From Microbacterium terricola (lineage in GTDB: Bacteria; Actinomycetota; Actinomycetes; Actinomycetales; Microbacteriaceae), in contig NZ_AP027141.1 in assembly GCF_027943945.1 (NCBI RefSeq), forward strand, positions 434,001 through 498,000: a stretch of 64,000 bases of DNA, read 5' to 3'. Positions 52,529-60,724 of the stretch are shown piece by piece; positions within the stretch are counted from its first letter, which is position 1, and every line of letters begins with the position of its first letter. Below the pieces are notes generated by a model. The model did not search any database. It was given only the letters and a program-made list of their open reading frames with translations, and had not been told where the DNA came from. The translations under genes and the position numbers were made by a program.

Positions 52529-54382
52529 ATGTGTGGAATCGTCGGATACGTAGGCCCTCGCGACAGCCAGGCCATTCTTCTCGCCGGACTCGCACGTCTG
52601 GAGTACCGCGGGTACGACTCGGCGGGCGTCGCGGTGATCGATGGTGACGGCGACCTCGGCATGCGGAAGCGGGCCGGAAAGCTCAGCGTCCTGCGCGACG
52701 ACCTCGTCGCCCATCCGCTGCGCGACGGCACCACCGGCATCGGCCACACGCGCTGGGCCACCCACGGCGGCCCGACCGACGTCAACGCCCACCCGCACCT
52801 GGCCGACGACGACAAGCTCGCCGTCATCCACAACGGCATCATCGAGAACTTCGCGGACATCAAGGCCGAGCTCGTGGCTGAGGGCTACACCTTCCGCAGC
52901 GAGACCGACACCGAGGTCGCCGCCGTGCTGCTCGGCCGCGAGTACCGCACGCACGACGCCGACCTGGTCGCCGCGTTCCGTGCCGTCGCCGACCGCCTCG
53001 AGGGGGCCTTCACCCTCCTGGCGATGCACGAGGAGCACCCCGGCCTCGTCGTCGGCGCCCGCCGCAACTCGCCGCTCGTGATCGGGCTCGGCGAGGGCGA
53101 GAACTTCCTCGGGTCGGACGTCGCCGCATTCGTCGAGCACACCCGCAGCGCCCTCGCGATCGGGCAGGACCAGATCGTCGCCATCACGCCGTCGGGCGTC
53201 TCGGTCACCGACTTCGAGGGCAACGCCGTCGAGGTCGAGCCGTTCGAAGTGCTGTGGGATGCCGCTGCCGCCGACAAGGGCGGCTGGCCCTCGTTCATGG
53301 CCAAGGAGGTCTCGGAAGAGCCAGAGGCTGTCGCCAACACGCTGCGCGGCCGCATCCACGACGGCGTCATCCGGATCCCCGAGCTGGACGGGCTCGACGA
53401 GCTGTTCCTCGGCATCGACCGGGTCATCGTCATCGCCTGCGGCACCGCGGCGTACGCCGGCATGGTCGGCAAGTACGCGCTCGAGCAGTGGACGCGGCTG
53501 CCCGTCGACGTCGAGCTGGCGCACGAGTTCCGCTACCGCGACCCGGTGATCGGCGCGTCGACGCTGGTTGTCTCGATCTCGCAGTCCGGCGAGACGATGG
53601 ACACGCTCATGGCCGTCAAGTACGCCCGCGAGCAGGGTGCGAAGACGGTGTCGATCTGCAACACGCAGGGCGCCACCATCCCGCGCGAGTCGGATGCGAT
53701 CGTCTACACGCACGCCGGCCCCGAGGTCGCGGTCGCGTCGACCAAGGCGTTCGTCGCGCAGATCACGGCGCTGTACCTGCTCGCGCTGCACGTCGGGCGC
53801 GTCCGCGGCACGGTGTCGGCGGCGACCGCGGAGGAGCTCGCGCGTGAGCTCGAGTCGGTGCCGGCGAAGATCTCGCGCATCCTCGAGACCGAGCAGTCGC
53901 GCATCGAGCAGTTCGCGCACTGGATGGCCGACACCCGCTCCGTGCTGTTCCTCGGCCGCCACGTCGGCTACCCGATCGCGCTCGAGGGTGCGCTCAAGCT
54001 CAAGGAGCTCGCCTACATCCACGCGGAGGGCTTCGCGGCGGGCGAGCTGAAGCACGGCCCCATCGCGCTGATCGAGCCAGGTCAGCCCGTGTTCGTGATC
54101 GTGCCCTCGCCCCGCGAGTCGGCGCTCCTGCACGCGAAGGTCGTGTCGAACATCCAGGAGATCCGCGCACGCGGTGCGCGCGTGATCGTGGTCGCGGAGG
54201 AGGGGGATGCCGCCGTGCTGCCCTTCGCCGATGAGGTGCTGCGGATCCCGCTCGCCGGTCCGATGTTCGAGCCGCTGCTCGCGGTGGTGCCGCTGCACAT
54301 CTTCGCGATGGGCCTGTCGACCGCGAAGGGGCTCGACGTCGACCAGCCGCGCAACCTCGCGAAGTCGGTCACGGTCGAGTAG
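52529..54382 (+). CDS. glmS: Glucosamine-fructose-6-phosphate aminotransferase
   Basis: This 617-residue enzyme makes glucosamine-6-phosphate from fructose-6-phosphate and glutamine. The N-terminal glutaminase starts with Cys2 (MCGIVGYVG) and has HTRWATHGGPT; two SIS domains carry ACGTAAYAG, SQSGETMDT, SNTQ-type CNTQGA and the C-terminal KSVTVE. The ATG is seven bases after TACCAT (52516-52521) with no ribosome binding site, so the message is probably leaderless. No glmS ribozyme is expected in this lineage and none is seen. It feeds the glmM step. Confidence 0.97.
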   Translation: MCGIVGYVGPRDSQAILLAGLARLEYRGYDSAGVAVIDGDGDLGMRKRAGKLSVLRDDLVAHPLRDGTTGIGHTRWATHGGPTDVNAHPHLADDDKLAVIHNGIIENFADIKAELVAEGYTFRSETDTEVAAVLLGREYRTHDADLVAAFRAVADRLEGAFTLLAMHEEHPGLVVGARRNSPLVIGLGEGENFLGSDVAAFVEHTRSALAIGQDQIVAITPSGVSVTDFEGNAVEVEPFEVLWDAAAADKGGWPSFMAKEVSEEPEAVANTLRGRIHDGVIRIPELDGLDELFLGIDRVIVIACGTAAYAGMVGKYALEQWTRLPVDVELAHEFRYRDPVIGASTLVVSISQSGETMDTLMAVKYAREQGAKTVSICNTQGATIPRESDAIVYTHAGPEVAVASTKAFVAQITALYLLALHVGRVRGTVSAATAEELARELESVPAKISRILETEQSRIEQFAHWMADTRSVLFLGRHVGYPIALEGALKLKELAYIHAEGFAAGELKHGPIALIEPGQPVFVIVPSPRESALLHAKVVSNIQEIRARGARVIVVAEEGDAAVLPFADEVLRIPLAGPMFEPLLAVVPLHIFAMGLSTAKGLDVDQPRNLAKSVTVE

Positions 54383-54413
54383 GGGTTCGGCGGGTCGGGC
54401 GCGAGCCGGGGCC

Positions 54414-54442
54414 TTGACTGTATAAGTTTTCACTTATACAGT
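54414..54442 (+). promoter_or_regulatory. Promoter and perfect palindromic operator of the ArsR/SRPBCC operon
   Basis: TTGACT (54414-54419) and TACAGT (54437-54442) are 17 bases apart, a near-ideal promoter. ACTGTATAAGT (54417-54427) and ACTTATACAGT (54432-54442) form a perfect 11-bp inverted repeat with a TTTC centre, lying across the promoter. Binding of the encoded ArsR-family protein here would block transcription. Confidence 0.8.
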
Positions 54443-54448
54443 GGCCGG

Positions 54449-54805
54449 GTGCACGCGCTCGAGGTGGTGGCGGATGCGGTGAGGCGCCGCATCCTGGAAG
54501 TGCTCGCTCACGGCGAGCGGCCGGCCGGCGAGCTCGCCGCCGTCATCGGCGAGGAGTTCGGCATCTCGCAGCCCGCCGTGTCGCAGCACCTGCGCGTGCT
54601 GCGGGACGAGGGCTTCGCGACCGTGCGCGCGGACGGTCCCCGGCGCATCTACGCGCTCGACTCCTCTGGGCTGGATGCGGCCGACGCCGCGCTGGCGCGA
54701 CTGCGCGCACCGTTCCGTCAGCGGCTCGACGCGCTGCACACCGAGATCGCGCGCGGCCGGCGTGCGGCACCGCATCCCTCATCCGACGCAGTGGAGGCAT
54801 CATGA
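54449..54805 (+). CDS. ArsR-family transcriptional repressor
   Basis: This 118-residue winged-helix protein starts ALEVVADAVRRRILEVL and has the recognition helix SQPAVSQHLRVLRDEG. No metal-binding cysteines of the ELCVC type are present, so it belongs to the metal-independent group typically paired with SRPBCC proteins. The GTG start is six bases after the -10, so the message is leaderless. It probably represses its own operon through the palindrome at 54417-54442. It overlaps the following gene by four bases. Confidence 0.93.
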   Translation: MHALEVVADAVRRRILEVLAHGERPAGELAAVIGEEFGISQPAVSQHLRVLRDEGFATVRADGPRRIYALDSSGLDAADAALARLRAPFRQRLDALHTEIARGRRAAPHPSSDAVEAS

Positions 54806-55302
54806 GCATCGACAGCCCCGTCATCGAGAAGCGCGACGGCCGCTACCGGCTGGTGTACGAGGAGGTCTACACCACCGACATCGACGACCTGTGGGCCGCG
54901 GTGACGCAGCCGGAGCGGCTCGCGCGGTGGATGGCCGACTACTCCGGCGACCTGCGCCTCGGCGGCCAGTGGGAGGTGGCGAGCGACGACGACGGCCCGT
55001 GGGGCCGCGGCACCGTGACCGCCTGCGACCCGCCGCACGAGTTCACCACGACCTGGCAGGCCACCGGCGAGGAGCCGACCGAGCTCGTCGTGCGCCTCGA
55101 GCCGGTCGAGGGCGGGACGCGGCTGGTGCTCGAGCACGCCGGCGTGCAGTCGATCTTCTACGGCGCAGGCTGGCAGACCTACCTGGAGCGGCTGGCCGGG
55201 TATGTGGTGGATCCGGCCGCCGACCTCGGCGGCGAGGATGCGTGGCAGCGCCGGTTCGCCGAGCTGAAGCCCGAGTACCAGGAGCGGTTCGGCGCGCTGT
55301 AG
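54802..55302 (+). CDS. SRPBCC / AHSA1-like domain protein
   Basis: This 166-residue protein has the START-like SRPBCC fold: YEEVYTTDIDDLWAAVTQPERLARWM at the start, LRLGGQWEV, then FTTTWQATGEEPTELVVRL and YLERLAGYV. These proteins bind hydrophobic ligands or act in small-molecule stress responses; AHSA1-like bacterial members coupled to ArsR repressors are common, but their ligands are mostly unknown. Translation is coupled to the repressor (ATGA overlap). Confidence 0.9.
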   Translation: MSIDSPVIEKRDGRYRLVYEEVYTTDIDDLWAAVTQPERLARWMADYSGDLRLGGQWEVASDDDGPWGRGTVTACDPPHEFTTTWQATGEEPTELVVRLEPVEGGTRLVLEHAGVQSIFYGAGWQTYLERLAGYVVDPAADLGGEDAWQRRFAELKPEYQERFGAL

Positions 55303-55472
55303 CCGAGTGTCTTCGGCGCCGCGGGTTCAGTATTCAGGCTGTGCGGGGTAGCGAGGGCTGTTCACACGCTCAGCCGCCCATTCAGCCTGAGTTATGGACG
55401 GCGTCCCGGACCTGACGTGACCGCGCCCGGTAGTCTGTCGGATGCTGCGCCCGCAGCAGGCAGGGAGCCCCC

Positions 55473-55859
55473 GTGATCGTCGGAATCGGCGTCGACCTCG
55501 TCGACATCGCCCGCTTCGAGCGCACCCTCGAGCGCACGCCGCGACTGGTGGAGCGCCTCTTCGCGCCGGCCGAGCGGGTCCTTCCGGCGCGCTCGCTGGC
55601 CGCGCGCTACGCCGCCAAGGAGGCGCTCATCAAGGCGCTCGGCGGATCCGACGGCCTGCACTGGACCGAGATCGAGATCACGTCGGAGCCGTCCGGCCGG
55701 CCCTGGTTCACCCTGGCCGGGTCGACCGCCGAGGCCGTCGCCGCCAAGGGCATCGCCACGGTGCACCTCTCGATGTCGCACGACGGCGGTTTCGCGACCG
55801 CGTACGTCGTCGCCGACTCCGAGGCCCTGGTCGTGCCCCCCGCGGAGGCCGACGCGTGA
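55473..55859 (+). CDS. acpS: Holo-[acyl-carrier-protein] synthase
   Basis: This 128-residue enzyme transfers the phosphopantetheine arm from CoA to acyl carrier protein. It has the family motifs GVDLVDIARFE (with the metal-binding aspartate) and AARYAAKEALIKAL (with the glutamate), and LSMSHDGGFATAYV near the C-terminus. The GTG start has AGGGAG upstream. A possible -10 (TAGTCT) lies about 40 bases before it. The stop overlaps alr by four bases. Confidence 0.96.
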   Translation: MIVGIGVDLVDIARFERTLERTPRLVERLFAPAERVLPARSLAARYAAKEALIKALGGSDGLHWTEIEITSEPSGRPWFTLAGSTAEAVAAKGIATVHLSMSHDGGFATAYVVADSEALVVPPAEADA

Positions 55860-56977
55860 GCGGCTTCCACGGCGCGCTGCGCGAGGCCACCATCGACGTC
55901 GGCGCCATCGCCGACAACGTGCGACACCTGCGCCGGCTGACCGGCACCGAGGTGCTCGCCGTCGTCAAGGCCGACGGATACGGGCACGGCGCGGGCCGCG
56001 CTGCCGCGGCCGCCCTCGAGGGCGGGGCGAGCCGCCTGGGCGTCGCCGACATCGGGGAGGCCCTCGCGCTCCGCCGCGCCGGCATCGACGCCCCGATCCT
56101 CGCCTGGCTGCACGCGCCGGGCACCGACTTCACCGAGGCCGCGGGCCACGGCATCGAGCTCGGGATCTCGAACTTCGACCAGCTGCTGGCCGCGGGGGCC
56201 GCAGCATCCATGGATCGCCCGGTCGGCGTGCACCTCAAGCTCGAGACCGGACTCGGCCGCAACGGCATCGCCCCCGGCGACTGGCGGGTCGTGCTCGCCG
56301 AGGCGGCGCGGCTCGAGCGCATCGGCAAGGTGCGGGTGATCGGGCTGTTCAGCCACCTCTCCAACGCCTCGGCCGACGAGGACCGTGCGGCGCTCGCACG
56401 GTTCCAGGAGGGACTCGGCGTCGCCGCCGCGCTCGGCCTGGCCCCGCAGCTGCGCCACATCGCCGCGACCCACGCCGCCATCGCGCTGCCCGAGTCGCGG
56501 CTGGACTGCGTGCGGCTCGGCATCGGCATCTACGGGCTGTCGCCGTTCGACGACCGCACCTCGGCCGACCTCGGACTGCGACCGGCGATGACGCTCCGCG
56601 CCCCCGTCGCCGCGGTGCGCCGGGTGCCCGCGGGGCAGGGCGTCTCGTACGGCTACGACCACCGCACCTCGGCCGACACCACCCTCGCGCTCGTGCCGCT
56701 CGGCTACGCCGACGGGGTGCCGCGGCAGGCGTCGGGGCGGGGACCGGTGTCGATCGGCGGCCGGCGGTTCACCGTCGCCGGGCGCATCGCGATGGACCAG
56801 TTCGTCGTGGATGTCGGCGACGCCGAAGTGCGGGTCGGCGACGAGGTGACGCTGTTCGGCGACCCCACGCTTGGCGTGCCCTCCGCGGCGGAGTGGGGCG
56901 ACGCCGCGGGCACCATCAACTACGAGATCGTGACCCGGATCGGGCCACGGGTGCCGCGCCGGCAGGTGTCGTCGTGA
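55856..56977 (+). CDS. alr: Alanine racemase
   Basis: This 373-residue PLP enzyme makes D-alanine for peptidoglycan. The PLP lysine is K38 in VVKADGYGHGAG, and the catalytic tyrosine region is RAPVAAVRRVPAGQGVSYGY. LGYADGVPR, IAMDQFVVDVG and EVTLFGD are standard C-terminal segments. The GTG start overlaps the acpS stop (GTGA), and its own stop overlaps tsaE in the same way, so the three genes are translationally coupled. Confidence 0.97.
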   Translation: MSGFHGALREATIDVGAIADNVRHLRRLTGTEVLAVVKADGYGHGAGRAAAAALEGGASRLGVADIGEALALRRAGIDAPILAWLHAPGTDFTEAAGHGIELGISNFDQLLAAGAAASMDRPVGVHLKLETGLGRNGIAPGDWRVVLAEAARLERIGKVRVIGLFSHLSNASADEDRAALARFQEGLGVAAALGLAPQLRHIAATHAAIALPESRLDCVRLGIGIYGLSPFDDRTSADLGLRPAMTLRAPVAAVRRVPAGQGVSYGYDHRTSADTTLALVPLGYADGVPRQASGRGPVSIGGRRFTVAGRIAMDQFVVDVGDAEVRVGDEVTLFGDPTLGVPSAAEWGDAAGTINYEIVTRIGPRVPRRQVSS

Positions 56978-57477
56978 GCGGGCTCGACCCGCTCGCCGGA
57001 GAGCGGGTCATCGAGACGCCCGAGGCCATGGAAGACCTCGGCCGTCGGATCGGCGGGATGCTGCGCGCCGGCGACATGGTCGTGCTCACCGGCCCGCTGG
57101 GCGCGGGCAAGACCACCCTCACCCGCGGCATCGGCGAGGGTCTCGGGGTGCGCGGGCCCGTGCAGAGCCCGACGTTCGTGATCGCGCGGACGCATCCGTC
57201 GCTCGTGGGCGGTGCGCCGCTCGTGCACGTGGACGCCTACCGCCTGGGCTCGGCTGCCGAGCTCGACGACCTCGACGTCGACCTGGACGGCTCGGTCGTC
57301 GTCGTCGAGTGGGGCCGCGGCATGGTCGACGGGCTGCGCGAGCAGTGGTGGGAGGTCGAGCTCGACCGGCAGTGGCACGGCCGCGGCATCGACACGGCCT
57401 GCGGCACGGACGAGCGCGCGGCCGAGGAGCTCGACGCCGACACTCCCCGCACTGTGACGATCACGCGCCGCCCGTAG
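56974..57477 (+). CDS. tsaE: tRNA threonylcarbamoyladenosine biosynthesis ATPase
   Basis: This 167-residue P-loop ATPase drives the TsaB/TsaD complex that makes the t6A modification of ANN-decoding tRNAs. It has GPLGAGKTTLTRG (40-52), QSPTFVIARTH, HVDAYRLG and VVVEWG. Compared with other members it has an acidic/arginine-rich tail of about 40 residues after the core. The gene overlaps alr. Its partners tsaB, rimI and tsaD are at 61722-64000, separated by a two-component system and a hydrolase gene. Confidence 0.95.
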   Translation: MSGLDPLAGERVIETPEAMEDLGRRIGGMLRAGDMVVLTGPLGAGKTTLTRGIGEGLGVRGPVQSPTFVIARTHPSLVGGAPLVHVDAYRLGSAAELDDLDVDLDGSVVVVEWGRGMVDGLREQWWEVELDRQWHGRGIDTACGTDERAAEELDADTPRTVTITRRP

Positions 57478-57529
57478 GGCCCACGCAGCGGGGTGCTGCC
57501 CTGCCCGCGCTGGCCCTCACCCCGGCGTC

Positions 57530-57609
57530 GACCCCACCGCTTCGTGCCGAACCCACCGCCTACGCACGGCGCGTATCAGGTGGGCTCGGCAGCACGGGGT
57601 GGGCTCGAC
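57530..57609. repeat. 80-bp imperfect inverted repeat, CCCACCGC family
   Basis: The left arm (GACCCCACCGCTTCGTGCCG and a second CCCACCGC) pairs with the right arm from 57579 (GGTGGGCTCGGCAGCAC then GGGGTGGGCTC). A near-identical element is at 60641-60724. It follows tsaE and could act as a terminator; each arm is itself an internal direct repeat of CCCACCGC or GGTGGGCTC. Confidence 0.85.
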
Positions 57610-57685
57610 GCAGCGCGGGAAGGCCGGGCGCCGCCGGGCGGCCCTGTTCAGCGCGGAGTCAGGGCGGGCAGGGCAGACTCGGAGC

Positions 57686-58363
57686 ATGCGTGTGCTGCTC
57701 GTGGACGACGAAGTGCGCCTTGCCGAGGGCGTGCGGCGCGGTCTCGAGGCCGAGGGGATGACCGTCGATGTCGCCCACAACGGCGTCGACGGCCTATGGC
57801 GCGCGCGCGAGCAGGATTACGACGCCATCGTGCTCGACGTCATGATGCCCGGCATGAGCGGCTACCGGGTGTGCGCGACGCTACGCGCCGAGGGGATCTG
57901 GACGCCCGTTCTGTTCCTCACCGCGAAGGACGGCGAGTGGGACGAGGTCGAGGGCCTCGACACGGGTGGCGACGACTGGCTCACGAAGCCGTTCTCGTAC
58001 CCCGTGCTCGTCGCCCGCCTCCGTGCCCTGGTGCGGCGCGGGGCTCGCGAACGCCCGGCTGTGCTCTCGGCCGGCGACCTGCGCCTCGACCCCGCCGCCC
58101 GCACGGTGTGGCGCGGGGAGACCGAGATCGACCTGACGGCGCGCGAGATCGCCGTGCTCGAGTTCCTCCTGCGGCGCCGAGGCGAGGTCGTGACGAAGCT
58201 CGAGGTGCTCGACAACGTGTGGGCGGATGACTTCGAGGGCGACCCCAACATCGTCGAGGTGTACATCGGACGTCTGCGCCGCAAGATCGACCGGCCGTTC
58301 GGGCACGACGCCATCGCGACCGTGCGTGGCGCCGGGTATCGACTGGCGGCTGATGGTGTCTGA
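57686..58363 (+). CDS. OmpR-family response regulator (second system)
   Basis: This 225-residue regulator has phospho-acceptor D51 (IVLDVMMPG), D7/D8 and K101 (LTKPF), then a winged-helix domain with NIVEVYIGRLRRKID and the usual RGAGYRL end. The recognition region differs from the regulators at 3650 and 15188, so it should read a different site. The repeats GTTCAG at 59730-59756, ahead of the PepSY-like gene, are candidates. The ATG has a G-rich upstream stretch. It overlaps the kinase gene by eleven bases. Confidence 0.93.
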   Translation: MRVLLVDDEVRLAEGVRRGLEAEGMTVDVAHNGVDGLWRAREQDYDAIVLDVMMPGMSGYRVCATLRAEGIWTPVLFLTAKDGEWDEVEGLDTGGDDWLTKPFSYPVLVARLRALVRRGARERPAVLSAGDLRLDPAARTVWRGETEIDLTAREIAVLEFLLRRRGEVVTKLEVLDNVWADDFEGDPNIVEVYIGRLRRKIDRPFGHDAIATVRGAGYRLAADGV

Positions 58364-59723
58364 CGTGCGGTCGGGCCCGGGCCCGGGCGCGCGCGAGCGC
58401 GGGTCGACGACGAGGCGAAGGGGCGGTGCCTCGATCCGCGTCCGCATCACGATCTGGGCGACCCTCGTGGTCGCGGCCGTGCTCGGCATCGGAGCCGTCG
58501 TCGTGGTCGGCCTGCTGGCGCGCAGCCTCGAGTCGGGTGTCGCGACCCGCATGGAGTCCGAGCTGACGAGCATCGCGGAGGGGCTGGAGCAGGGCCTCGT
58601 CGCGTCGGCGTGGATCGCGGAGCGCGACGACGACGTGCTCATCGCGTGGCGATCCGGCACGACGACTGTCGTGAATGACGAGAACGCCCTCGCGCTGCCG
58701 ACGCCTCCCGGCGAGGAGCCGGTGCGGACGGAGATCGACGGGCAGTCGATGCTCGTCGTCGCCGAGCAGGTCGACGATGGGATGCTGCTGCTCGGGGCCT
58801 CGCTCGCCGGGGCCGAGGCGGCGGTGGCGACAGCGACGACGCTGCTCGCGGTGAGCGTTCCGCTCGGGGTCGTGCTGATCGGGCTCGTCGTGTGGGCGGT
58901 CGCGACGCGGGCGCTCGCGCCGGTGGAGCGGATCCGCCGACAGGTCGAGGAGATCGACGCGGAAGGCCTCGACCGCAGGGTGCCCGCCGATGGCTCGGGC
59001 GATGAGATCGACCGGCTCGCCGGCACGATGAACCGGATGCTCGACCGCGTCGAGCAGGGCTATCGGGCGCGCCAGCGCTTCGTCGGCGACGCCTCGCACG
59101 AGCTGCGCTCGCCGTTGGCGACCATGCGCCAGTACGCCGAGCTCACGCGCGCGCACCCCGAGGCGGCGCAGCCGGGCGAGCTGGCCGAGGTCGTCGTGGA
59201 GGAGGGTGCGCGGATGCAGCAGATCCTGGAGAGCCTGCTGCTGCTCGCCCGGCTCGACGAGAACGCCGTGCGGGGCTCCGGCTCGGTCGACCTCGATGAT
59301 CTCGCCCTCGAGCACGCGGCACGGGCGCGCGCCTCGAGCGCTGTCCATGTCGACGCCCGCGCGATAGAGCCGGCTCGCGTCGACGGAGATCGGCGGCTCC
59401 TGGCCCGGGCCGTGACCAACCTCGTCGACAACGCGCTGCGGCACGCGCGCGAGCGGGTCGCGATCGGCGTGCGGGTCGTCGATGGACGCGCCCTGCTCTG
59501 GGTCGACGACGACGGCTCGGGCGTGCCGCACGCCGAGCGGGAGCGGGTGTTCGAGCGGTTCGTGCGTCTCGACGAGGCGCGGTCGCGGGATGCCGGCGGC
59601 GCCGGGCTCGGGCTGGCGCTCGTGCGCGAGATCGCGCTCGCCCACGGCGGGACCGTGCGGATCGACGACGCCCCGGCCGGCGGCGCGCGCTTCGTGATCG
59701 AGCTGCCCGCGGAGGAGGGCTGA
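58353..59723 (+). CDS. Sensor histidine kinase (second system)
   Basis: This 456-residue kinase has membrane helices at about 33-55 and 162-185 enclosing a short extracytoplasmic domain of about 105 residues, a HAMP-like linker (ALAPVERIRRQVEEIDAEGL), H249 in GDASHELRSPLATMRQY, an N box (VTNLVDNALRHA) and G boxes WVDDDGSGVP and GGAGLGLALVREI. It pairs with the upstream regulator, with which it overlaps. The ATG at 58353 has no strong ribosome binding site, consistent with coupling; a GTG three bases later is an alternative. A PepSY-like gene follows, a frequent target of such systems. Confidence 0.92.
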   Translation: MVSDVRSGPGPGARERGSTTRRRGGASIRVRITIWATLVVAAVLGIGAVVVVGLLARSLESGVATRMESELTSIAEGLEQGLVASAWIAERDDDVLIAWRSGTTTVVNDENALALPTPPGEEPVRTEIDGQSMLVVAEQVDDGMLLLGASLAGAEAAVATATTLLAVSVPLGVVLIGLVVWAVATRALAPVERIRRQVEEIDAEGLDRRVPADGSGDEIDRLAGTMNRMLDRVEQGYRARQRFVGDASHELRSPLATMRQYAELTRAHPEAAQPGELAEVVVEEGARMQQILESLLLLARLDENAVRGSGSVDLDDLALEHAARARASSAVHVDARAIEPARVDGDRRLLARAVTNLVDNALRHARERVAIGVRVVDGRALLWVDDDGSGVPHAERERVFERFVRLDEARSRDAGGAGLGLALVREIALAHGGTVRIDDAPAGGARFVIELPAEEG

Positions 59724-59729
59724 ACGACC

Positions 59730-59756
59730 GTTCAGGTCGGTTCAGTTCCGGTTCAG
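59730..59756 (+). promoter_or_regulatory. GTTCAG direct repeats
   Basis: GTTCAG occurs at 59730, 59740 and 59751 (10 and 11 bases apart), just after the kinase stop and about 25 bases before the PepSY-like start. The pitch is typical of OmpR-family regulator sites, so control by the regulator encoded at 57686 is plausible. Confidence 0.5.
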
Positions 59757-59779
59757 CGGTCGCAAGGGAAGGTGAAGTC

Positions 59780-60577
59780 ATGAACAGCGACGAGAACCCC
59801 ACGACCCCCCGCCCCGACGAGTCGGACGCCGTGACGCCCGCCGCGGATCAGGACGCCTTCCAGACGGCCCCGATGCCCGCGTCGCAGCCGACGGCGGACG
59901 CTCCCGCAGCCGCACCGGTCGCTACTGAGCCGGCGCGGCGCGGGGGCACCATGCGCCCGCTCCTCATCGGCGCGGCAGCCGGGATCGGCGTGCTGCTGAT
60001 CGGCGGCATCGGCATCGGCGCTGTGTCCGCCCTGTCGAGCGGCCAGTTCCAGAACGTGCCCGCCACCGCCGTCACGAACGTCGAGACCCCGGCGCCGTCG
60101 CCGACCGCGGCGCCAGACGACGCGGACGCGGACGCGGACTCTGGCTCGGGCTCTGGCGCCGCGACCGACGCCGCTGCCACCGCCGAGCAGTTCACGGCCG
60201 CCATCGACCGCGCGGTCGCTGCCGCCGAGGGTACGGGCGCATCATCGGTCGAGGTCGAGTCGAACGGCTGGTCGGTCGATGTCGTGCTGTCCGACGGGTC
60301 GGAGATCGATGTGCGCGTCGGCTCCGACGGCACCGAGACCGTGCGCGCCGACCACCGCGACAGCGACGCCGACCCGGCCATCGATACGGCGCGCATCGGC
60401 GACATCGTGGTGGCCGCCGTCACGGCCGCCGGAGGCGGCACGGTCACCGCGATCGAGACCGAGGGCGACGGTTCGCACGCCTACGACGTGACCGTCCGCC
60501 TGGACGACGGTGCCGAAGCCGACGTCGCGCTGGCCGACGACCTCTCGGTGGTCGATGTCGACATCGACAACGACTGA
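59780..60577 (+). CDS. PepSY-like membrane-anchored protein
   Basis: This 265-residue protein has a long cytoplasmic N-terminus rich in Pro/Ala/Asp, one membrane helix at about 60-85, and an outside domain of about 140 residues in which two PepSY-like beta-alpha units can be seen (SSVEVESNGWSVDVVLSDG and AYDVTVRLDDGAEADVAL). The C-terminus is very acidic. PepSY proteins often inhibit or tune two-component signalling or proteases. GAAGGTGAAG precedes the ATG. It lies 56 bases after the kinase gene, which fits a feedback component of that system. Confidence 0.82.
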   Translation: MNSDENPTTPRPDESDAVTPAADQDAFQTAPMPASQPTADAPAAAPVATEPARRGGTMRPLLIGAAAGIGVLLIGGIGIGAVSALSSGQFQNVPATAVTNVETPAPSPTAAPDDADADADSGSGSGAATDAAATAEQFTAAIDRAVAAAEGTGASSVEVESNGWSVDVVLSDGSEIDVRVGSDGTETVRADHRDSDADPAIDTARIGDIVVAAVTAAGGGTVTAIETEGDGSHAYDVTVRLDDGAEADVALADDLSVVDVDIDND

Positions 60578-60591
60578 CCCGGAGCGATCGG

Positions 60592-60621
60592 AGGGGGAGG
60601 ATGCCGCGGCATTCTCCCCCT
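60592..60621. terminator. Strong hairpin after the PepSY-like gene
   Basis: GGGGGAG (60593-60599) pairs with CTCCCCC (60614-60620), and the centre ATGCCGCGGCAT is a perfect palindrome; only one mismatch interrupts the stem. It lies 15 bases after the PepSY-like stop and faces the convergent hydrolase gene. Confidence 0.65.
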
Positions 60622-60640
60622 TCCTCGCGCTTCAGATATT

Positions 60641-60724
60641 GCCGACCCCACCGCTTCGTGCCGACCCCACCGCTTGCAGACAGTCGACGGAGGGTGGGCT
60701 CGGCAGCACAGGGTGGGCTCAGCG
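60641..60724. repeat. Inverted repeat, CCCACCGC family, second copy
   Basis: GACCCCACCGCTTCGTGCCG and a second CCCACCGC are answered by GGTGGGCTCGGCAGCAC then GGGTGGGCTC. It matches the element at 57530-57609. It lies between convergent genes, and the stop codon of the alpha/beta-hydrolase gene (60719-60721) lies within its right end. Confidence 0.85.

Noticed and set aside
51377..54433. A 1018-codon minus-strand frame across coaA and glmS
   Set aside because: Both genes on the plus strand are unmistakable; the antisense product is low-complexity Arg/Val/Asp-rich with no motif or start signal.
55333..55391. TCAGGCTG/CAGCCTGA inverted repeat after the SRPBCC gene
   Set aside because: The arms are 8 bp and about 43 bases apart, too weak to call a terminator or operator.
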